The notes beneath the pieces were generated by a model that had not been told where the DNA came from, made no database searches, and worked only from the letters and a program-made list of their open reading frames with translations. DNA of 64,000 nt, from positions 1 to 64,000 of the forward strand of contig NZ_JADVKT010000004.1 of assembly GCF_016508255.1 (NCBI RefSeq), read 5' to 3'. The number at the start of each line of letters is the position of its first letter. Positions within the stretch are counted from its first letter, which is position 1. Made by a program: the position numbers and the translations under genes. Source of the DNA: Acinetobacter calcoaceticus (GTDB lineage: Bacteria; Pseudomonadota; Gammaproteobacteria; Pseudomonadales; Moraxellaceae). This document shows, one piece after another, positions 58,510 through 64,000 of this stretch.

Positions 58510-60675
58510 TTAATGATTTCTCACCAAAGTGTCATTAACAATTCGTGGCGTAACGAAAATCAGTAACTCTTGTTTATCATCAGATTTCACATCTTTTCTG
58601 AATAAATGCCCAAGTACAGGAATATCACCAAAGAAAGGAACCTTGGTTTGTGAGTTAGATGTGGTCTGCTCAAATACCCCTCCTAAAATGACCGTTTCAC
58701 CGTTATTAACCAATACATTGGTGTTAATCTGATTTTTATTTAAAATTAACTCACCATTAGGAGCAGCACCAGCAACGGAATCTTTTGAAATATCTAATTT
58801 CATTTGAATTTTACCGTCAGGTGTAATGCTTGGAGTAACATCCAGACTTAAAAGTGCATCTTTAAAAGAAGTTGTAGCAGTTGAACCAGCAGCAGAGTTC
58901 GTTGTGGATTGATATGGAACTTGTTGACCTGTTGCAACTTTCGCTGGTTGTTTATCTGCTGTCATCACCTTAGGCGTAGAAATAACCTCACCATAGCCAT
59001 CGGCTTGTAATGCGGAAAGTTCAAGATCAAGCATAAAATCAGACATGCTAATTAAACCAAAGGCGATACTTCCAGCTGGATTGGTTACCCCTAAATCGAC
59101 ATTTAAGTTATCTGGACGTTCAATCGTATATTTATAACCACCCGTTGTACTGTCTTTTTCTGGCTTTCTTAAATTCCATAAGGTTGTTTCACTACCACCA
59201 ACCAGCAAATTATTATTATTGGTAATCCCTTGGGATAATATCCCCCATTTAACACCAAGTTCTTTGGTGAAAGATGTAGATGCTCTAACAATACGCGCCT
59301 CAACCATGACCTGCTTAACTTGTACATCCAGTAAATCAATCATTTTACGAATTTGATCAATCGACTGAGCTGTATCATTAATAATTAAAGTATTGGTGCG
59401 ATCATCTTGCGTAATAGTTCCACGTGGACTCAATAAACTTCCTACGTTATTTCCTAAACTATCAACACCCGTATTTAAATTAGTAGATGTAGAATTTCCA
59501 CCATCAGATGTGCGCTGCACACCATTGCTGTTATTTGAACCCTTTGTAACCAAGCTCATAATATCTTGAGCTCGTGCATATTTAAGTTGAATATACTCAG
59601 TCTGTAGCGGGGCTAGCTTGACACTCTGTGCCACAGCTTTTGCTTCTTCTTCTTCAGCCTTGATCAACTCTGTAACAGGAGCAATCCAAATAACATTACC
59701 ATTTCTGCGTTTATCCAGATTTTTGGTCTTTAAAATAATATCAAGTGCCTGATCCCACGGAACATCTTTTAAGCGTAAAGTGATATTACCCTGAACACTA
59801 TCGGCAGCGACCATATTAATGCCAGTAAAATCTGCAAGTAACTGTAGAACTCTACGAACTTCAATATCCTGAAAATCGAGAGAAAGTTTATTACCAGAGT
59901 ACTTAGGCGTCTTATATAAAGAAGTTACATTTTTGTCCTGAGGACGCTTTAAGCTAATGGTGAGTTTATTTTCCGCCTGATAGGCCATGTATTCATAGCT
60001 ACCAGTGGATTGGATCGTAATGACACCATTGCCTTTTTCATTATAAGATTCGATGGTAGAAACAGGAGTCGCAAAGTCGTTCACATTTAAACGTTTAGCT
60101 AAATGTGTTGGAATTTTAGAACCAAGCGTTCTTACTACAACTTTACTGCCTTGCTGTTGAACATCAACAGGGGTATTACTTCCCAATAAATCAATAACAA
60201 TTAGTCCTTCACCTTGACCACCACGCTGAAAGCCAATATTGGAAACACCTTGTGGTTGTATCGTACTTGCTGGCAAAGGTTTAATAGCAGCTTGAGCTGA
60301 ATTAATCTTTAAAATAAAAGTATTGCCTTCAATGCGCGTTGTAAATGCACCTGCATCTTTTAAATTTACAGTTAAACGTGAACGCTGATCATCAGAACTT
60401 ACATCGACCGAGGTCGCTTCATTTGTACCAATTGCTACTTTTGACTGTGTTAAAGTCTGCTGAGCTTTATTAAAATCTAAAATCAAACGTGAAGGATTTT
60501 CAAGTTGATATGCCTGTGGTTGCGGTGGCAAACCATTAAACATAACTCTAATTTCTGTACCCTGACCTGCAATTTGTGTCGGTACAATATTGGTCATGCT
60601 GACCTGTGCAGATGCAACCTGCATAAGTGCAATGGTTACAGCCCCCATAGAAAACTGACGGAATACGTGATTCAT
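58510..60675 (-). CDS. pilQ: Type IV pilus secretin PilQ
   Basis: The 721-residue protein forms the outer-membrane secretin ring. A signal peptide precedes two AMIN-type domains (about 30-250), which bind peptidoglycan; an N0 region (DIEVRRVLQLLADFTGINMVA, near 270) and an N1/KH-like region with a Ser/Asn-rich insert (about 375-425) follow. The secretin domain spans about 455-715, with SITPDGKIQMKLDI, NNGETVILGG and PFFGDIPVLGHLFR. It ends the pilMNOPQ cluster and leads into aroK. Confidence 0.95.
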   Translation of the reverse strand: MNHVFRQFSMGAVTIALMQVASAQVSMTNIVPTQIAGQGTEIRVMFNGLPPQPQAYQLENPSRLILDFNKAQQTLTQSKVAIGTNEATSVDVSSDDQRSRLTVNLKDAGAFTTRIEGNTFILKINSAQAAIKPLPASTIQPQGVSNIGFQRGGQGEGLIVIDLLGSNTPVDVQQQGSKVVVRTLGSKIPTHLAKRLNVNDFATPVSTIESYNEKGNGVITIQSTGSYEYMAYQAENKLTISLKRPQDKNVTSLYKTPKYSGNKLSLDFQDIEVRRVLQLLADFTGINMVAADSVQGNITLRLKDVPWDQALDIILKTKNLDKRRNGNVIWIAPVTELIKAEEEEAKAVAQSVKLAPLQTEYIQLKYARAQDIMSLVTKGSNNSNGVQRTSDGGNSTSTNLNTGVDSLGNNVGSLLSPRGTITQDDRTNTLIINDTAQSIDQIRKMIDLLDVQVKQVMVEARIVRASTSFTKELGVKWGILSQGITNNNNLLVGGSETTLWNLRKPEKDSTTGGYKYTIERPDNLNVDLGVTNPAGSIAFGLISMSDFMLDLELSALQADGYGEVISTPKVMTADKQPAKVATGQQVPYQSTTNSAAGSTATTSFKDALLSLDVTPSITPDGKIQMKLDISKDSVAGAAPNGELILNKNQINTNVLVNNGETVILGGVFEQTTSNSQTKVPFFGDIPVLGHLFRKDVKSDDKQELLIFVTPRIVNDTLVRNH

Positions 60676-60737
60676 TGTCTAACCATCCCCAATTAAATAA
60701 TCTTTAAAAATACTTTTTCTTTGTTATTCCCTAAATT

Positions 60738-61265
60738 TTAGGGTGCGGGCCCAATTAACACTAAGGTTCTTGGTCTCTCCACATAGCCTTCGCGTCCATC
60801 AGGGACAATTTCTACCAGATCAATCTGGGTTGGACCAATATGCGTAATACGCCCTTGATTCATCCCGATATAGTTGCCTACCTGTACTCGCTCAATTTGG
60901 TGATCAGGTGTCTGAATAAGAGCAAGCACTTGCCCACGGTTGTTACGTATGCTTCCTTTCATGTTTAAGGATTCTAATGCATAACTTTCTAGAGGCTGAG
61001 GCGCACGTGAGAAATTCGGATATACCCGTTTTCCTGCCATAATTTTGAGTTCAGCAGCTAGTGAGCTTGGTAAAAATGGACTCTTTAGCTGATGAGCCGC
61101 ATAATTAAATTGTGGCACAGGTGTGAAAACAGGCGATGGATCTATCGACTGTGGCGGCTGATTACGTATATTTGCCATTTGCTGATTTACAGCGTCAATT
61201 CTCGAGTCGCATCCGACTAAAACTAAACATGCCAAAATAGAAAAAGAAATTTGCTTAAGTTTCAT
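60738..61265 (-). CDS. pilP: Type IV pilus alignment lipoprotein PilP
   Basis: The 175-residue lipoprotein has signal peptide MKLKQISFSILACLVLVGC with lipobox LVGC. A proline-rich linker and the beta-domain (ALIQTPDHQIERVQVGNYIGMNQGRITHIG) follow. PilP links the PilNO inner-membrane complex to PilQ. It lies 10 bases after pilO. Confidence 0.93.
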   Translation of the reverse strand: MKLKQISFSILACLVLVGCDSRIDAVNQQMANIRNQPPQSIDPSPVFTPVPQFNYAAHQLKSPFLPSSLAAELKIMAGKRVYPNFSRAPQPLESYALESLNMKGSIRNNRGQVLALIQTPDHQIERVQVGNYIGMNQGRITHIGPTQIDLVEIVPDGREGYVERPRTLVLIGPAP

Positions 61266-61275
61266 TGTAATGCTC

Positions 61276-62025
61276 CTATTTCGACTGTGTATTAGCAGTA
61301 GAAGAAACAGGTGCTACCGAAGCAGGAGCTTTTTTCTCTGGATGTTCAGCATTTTCTACGGCGCCCATATAACGATAAGTTTTTGCTTTAATAGAATAAT
61401 TAAGCACAGGAATATCTGATTTACTATCTTTGACTGGTGCAGCTTCGACAACAAAGTCATGCATAGTCACAATACGTGGTAATGCTGCGATACTACTGAC
61501 AAAAGCACCAAAAGCGTGATAATCACCAGTTGCTTCCATCGTAATCGGTTGTTCAATAAAAATTTCCTGCTTTACTTCATCTTCTAAACGGATATTTTTA
61601 AACTTCAGACCAGAATTTACCCCGGTTAAGTTGATATCTTCAACCAAGCTTGGAATTTCGGTTTCTTTTGGCAATTGCTCTAATTGTTGATTAAAGTTTG
61701 CTTGCATATCTTGAAGTTGAAGCTGATATTGCTGCAAATTACGTAATTTTGAATCTTTTTCTCGAAACTCATTCAACAAATTACTTTCTTGTGCCTGTGC
61801 ATTATCAATTGCTTGTAGCTTTGGCTGAATAACAACAAAATATCCCAAAGCCAACACAGCAAAGAAAATGAAAATCCAGCAAGTAATTTTCACAGATAAT
61901 GGCCAGCTACCATAACTGTTCATATCTAGTGTGTTAAATTGCTGAAGAAATTTCTCTAAAGTGATCTTTTTTTTCTTAGATGGAGCTTGTTCTAACGACA
62001 ACTCATGAAGTTCTTCTGGACTCAT
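61276..62025 (-). CDS. pilO: Type IV pilus alignment protein PilO
   Basis: The 249-residue protein has a cytoplasmic N-terminus, one membrane helix (about residues 44-66), a coiled coil (80-120), and the periplasmic ferredoxin-like PilO domain (DYHAFGAFVSSIAALPRIVTMHDF). A charged/low-complexity tail of AP-SVAPVSST type ends it. It overlaps pilN by 4 bases (ATGA type). Confidence 0.93.
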   Translation of the reverse strand: MSPEELHELSLEQAPSKKKKITLEKFLQQFNTLDMNSYGSWPLSVKITCWIFIFFAVLALGYFVVIQPKLQAIDNAQAQESNLLNEFREKDSKLRNLQQYQLQLQDMQANFNQQLEQLPKETEIPSLVEDINLTGVNSGLKFKNIRLEDEVKQEIFIEQPITMEATGDYHAFGAFVSSIAALPRIVTMHDFVVEAAPVKDSKSDIPVLNYSIKAKTYRYMGAVENAEHPEKKAPASVAPVSSTANTQSK

Positions 62026-62663
62026 TTAACCGCCCTCTTATTCGTACTTACAGACGTATTGGCGGTATCATCTGTTGTTGTCACCCCCACTTCGCCCAAA
62101 TCAACAGTCACAACAAAACTGCCGTAGCTATCCTCCACTCTAGGGAGCAGCGAACTCGCAGTCTTATCTTTTTTCTCTTCGGTGACCAAGAAAGAGTTCA
62201 TAAAAGCGTTGCGATACCATGGTGATGCTTCGAGCTTACGTAATAATTCTGCAACTGTATTTGGACTTTCCGCTTTACCTTCAATGGTAAATTTATCCCC
62301 AGTTCGACTAAATTTAGTCAAATACATCGCTGCAGGAGTTACACGTACCAATTCATCCACCAAACGCACGACAACTGGACGCTGGCTTTGTAAGCCCTGA
62401 ATGAGCTTCATACGCTCGATAATGGCATCACGCTGTTCTTGCAAGCCATTTAAAGTTTTAAGTTGTTGATCTAGATTCTGATTTGTACTGCTGATGAGTT
62501 GATTCGCTTGTTCTTGATCATTTAATTTTTGATTCAAATAAAACCACCCGGAAAATACAGTGGTGATTCCAAGAACAACTACCCCAAAACATAAAATAAT
62601 AAATTGTTTTTTACGTTGCTCCCTAAGCCCATCACGCCAAGGGAGTAAATTAATTGTTGCCAT
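62022..62663 (-). CDS. pilN: Type IV pilus alignment protein PilN
   Basis: The 213-residue protein begins MATINLLPWRDGLREQRKKQF; the INLLPWR stretch binds PilM. One membrane helix (about 22-43), a coiled coil, and a periplasmic fimbrial-assembly domain follow. Its ATG overlaps the pilM stop by one base. Confidence 0.94.
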   Translation of the reverse strand: MATINLLPWRDGLREQRKKQFIILCFGVVVLGITTVFSGWFYLNQKLNDQEQANQLISSTNQNLDQQLKTLNGLQEQRDAIIERMKLIQGLQSQRPVVVRLVDELVRVTPAAMYLTKFSRTGDKFTIEGKAESPNTVAELLRKLEASPWYRNAFMNSFLVTEEKKDKTASSLLPRVEDSYGSFVVTVDLGEVGVTTTDDTANTSVSTNKRAVK

Positions 62664-63721
62664 TAATCAAAACTCCTTAAAGCCAAGCCACATGCCACCA
62701 TTAATGATGAAGCATCATTTTCAATTCTTTGAACATCGACTTGAGGAGAAAAACCCATTTGTAAAAATGGATTGGCAATGGTGACACGGTAACCAAGTTT
62801 TTGCTGCAATAACTTGGCAAGCCCAGGAATATTGGCATTCCCACCAGCGAGTAGAATGTGGTCTATTTCATTAAATTGTGATGAAGAGAAGAAAAATTGT
62901 AGAGATCTGGCCGCTTGCTGCACTACAGCATCTAAAAATGGCTCTAAGACTTCAATATCATAATCATCTGGCAAAGAGCGCTCTTTTTTAGCCCGCCCCG
63001 CTTCTTCTAAGGACAAGCCATAACGACTTTGAATTTCCAAAGTAAGTTGTTTACCACCAAAGACTTGTTCACGGGTATAAATGATTTTGCCATTTTGCAT
63101 GACCGATAACGTCGTCATGGTATGGCCTATATCTAAAATACCAATGGTATTTGCACCCATTGGTAAGCTATCAGCAAACACACTAAAAGCGCGCTCAACA
63201 GCATAACTTTCCACATCAGCAAGCTTAGGTGTTAAGTCCACCAGCTCCAGCACTTCTACTCGTGTTTCAACATTTTCTGTTCTTGTTGCAACTAAAAGTA
63301 CATTCACACGGTTTGGATTAGGCAGTCGATCTGGTAAAACCTCAAAATCGAGGCTCACTTCATCCAAAGGGAACGGTATGTACTGCTCCGCATCTAATCG
63401 AATCTGAACCTCTCGCTCATCATCATTCATATCTGCATCCATTTCGATGGTTTTATGAATAACCGTCGATGTTGGAACAGCAATTGCAGCGTTACTGGTT
63501 TGGGGATTTGCTAAATTCATCGCCCGCTCCAAAGCTTCTGCTACTGCTTCTGGATTTAAGATATTTTTTTCAACTACACTGTTTTCAGGTAAAGGCATCA
63601 AAGCATAGCTTTCTACCCAATATTTACCGTTCTTGACAGAGAGCTCCAACAACTTAACAGAAGTCGAACTAATATCGACGCCCATTAACCCCTTATTAGG
63701 TTTACGATATAACCTGAGCAC
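62663..63721 (-). CDS. pilM: Type IV pilus actin-like protein PilM
   Basis: The 352-residue cytoplasmic protein has the FtsA/actin fold: phosphate loops LMGVDISSTSVKLLEL and TIGILDIGHTMTTLSVM, and the adenosine motif HILLAGGNANIPGL. It binds the PilN N-terminus and couples the motor to the alignment complex. It heads pilMNOPQ and is divergent from mrcA. Confidence 0.96.
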   Translation of the reverse strand: MLRLYRKPNKGLMGVDISSTSVKLLELSVKNGKYWVESYALMPLPENSVVEKNILNPEAVAEALERAMNLANPQTSNAAIAVPTSTVIHKTIEMDADMNDDEREVQIRLDAEQYIPFPLDEVSLDFEVLPDRLPNPNRVNVLLVATRTENVETRVEVLELVDLTPKLADVESYAVERAFSVFADSLPMGANTIGILDIGHTMTTLSVMQNGKIIYTREQVFGGKQLTLEIQSRYGLSLEEAGRAKKERSLPDDYDIEVLEPFLDAVVQQAARSLQFFFSSSQFNEIDHILLAGGNANIPGLAKLLQQKLGYRVTIANPFLQMGFSPQVDVQRIENDASSLMVACGLALRSFD

Positions 63722-63882
63722 ACTATTGTCCTATTATTTTTTTATCCCCAAAAAAAATTACAAACCAATAATCTAGGTCTTTATTTTTACACGGATACAA
63801 TATCTCATCTAACAATCCGCATGTCTAAAGGCTATACTGACCACAATTAGTTTGTATTCGATCTTATTAAAGCTTACTTATC

Positions 63883-64000
63883 ATGAAAAAGCTATCCAGT
63901 TTGGGCTTCGTGCGTCCAATTTTTTTGATCATTATTATTATCTTAGTCTCACTTCCGATGGGCTTTTATGGCATGTATCTCTATATTGCCCCATCGCTCC
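63883..64000 (+). CDS. mrcA: Penicillin-binding protein 1A, N-terminal fragment
   Basis: Only the first 39 codons are in the window. They read MKKLSSLGFVRPIFLIII, then a membrane helix ending in SLPMGFYGMYLYIAPSL, matching the start of Acinetobacter PBP1A (PonA/MrcA), a bifunctional peptidoglycan synthase. The placement divergent from pilM is the usual one in gammaproteobacteria. Catalytic domains lie outside the window. Confidence 0.85.
   Translation, partial: MKKLSSLGFVRPIFLIIIIILVSLPMGFYGMYLYIAPSL

Overview
The window looks like chromosomal DNA of an Acinetobacter of the baumannii/calcoaceticus group. It is AT-rich. It carries a gene matching craA, the intrinsic MdfA-type chloramphenicol exporter, a lipase foldase gene upstream of its lipase gene, and Acinetobacter-style type IV pilus/competence loci. 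I see no insertion sequence, prophage, CRISPR array, integron, tRNA or rRNA. It reads as mostly core genome with a few lineage-specific genes of unknown function.

Layout. 1-4155 (minus strand): start of the arginine succinyltransferase pathway gene astC, catabolic glutamate dehydrogenase gdhA, and an amino-acid permease, separated by a 1-kb AT-rich gap full of inverted repeats. 4569-13646: accessory and envelope genes (an alpha/beta-hydrolase-like protein, a methyltransferase, a lipoprotein, a membrane-anchored Holliday-resolvase-like nuclease divergent from an orphan ParA, a PerM/AI-2E-type membrane protein, lipoprotein superoxide dismutase SodC, a YccS/FUSC protein). 13688-23710: craA, two paralogous small lipoproteins flanking the mdaB-ygiN quinone-redox pair, a D-2-hydroxyglutarate-dehydrogenase-like flavoprotein divergent from serA, twin EamA exporters, a hemerythrin-like protein and a TauE/SafE permease. 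23730-29138: truB, the lipase foldase/lipase pair, and the rpsP-rimM-trmD-rplS translation operon.

29285-37223 is a seven-gene minor-pilin operon (fimU, pilV, pilW, pilX, pilY1 and two pilE-like genes). 37395-43415 holds ispH, gmk-rpoZ-spoT, ridA, and the iron-storage genes bfd (with a Fur box) and bfr. 43456-45700 holds an O-oligosaccharyltransferase and the major pilin pilA, the latter behind a sigma-54-like promoter. 46050-49319 holds the lemA/TPM cluster and a ferritin-like putative hydrolase. 49492-55464 holds glutamate synthase gltBD. 55920-63721 holds pilMNOPQ-aroK-aroB-SPOR protein. The window ends in the start of divergent mrcA (PBP1A).

Together the type IV pilus genes supply the inner-membrane alignment complex, the secretin, the tip/minor pilins, the major pilin and a pilin-type glycosyltransferase. 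gdhA, astC and gltBD bracket glutamate metabolism. bfd/bfr handle iron storage. The most notable observations are a SpoT whose synthetase domain has lost its catalytic motifs, a bacterioferritin subunit that lacks four of six ferroxidase ligands, repeated TGACA-N5-TGTCA dyads upstream of the pilA sigma-54-like promoter, a hairpin-rich stretch with an orphan terminator upstream of gdhA, and unexplained paralogous lipoproteins around mdaB-ygiN. No clearly new multi-gene system is evident.
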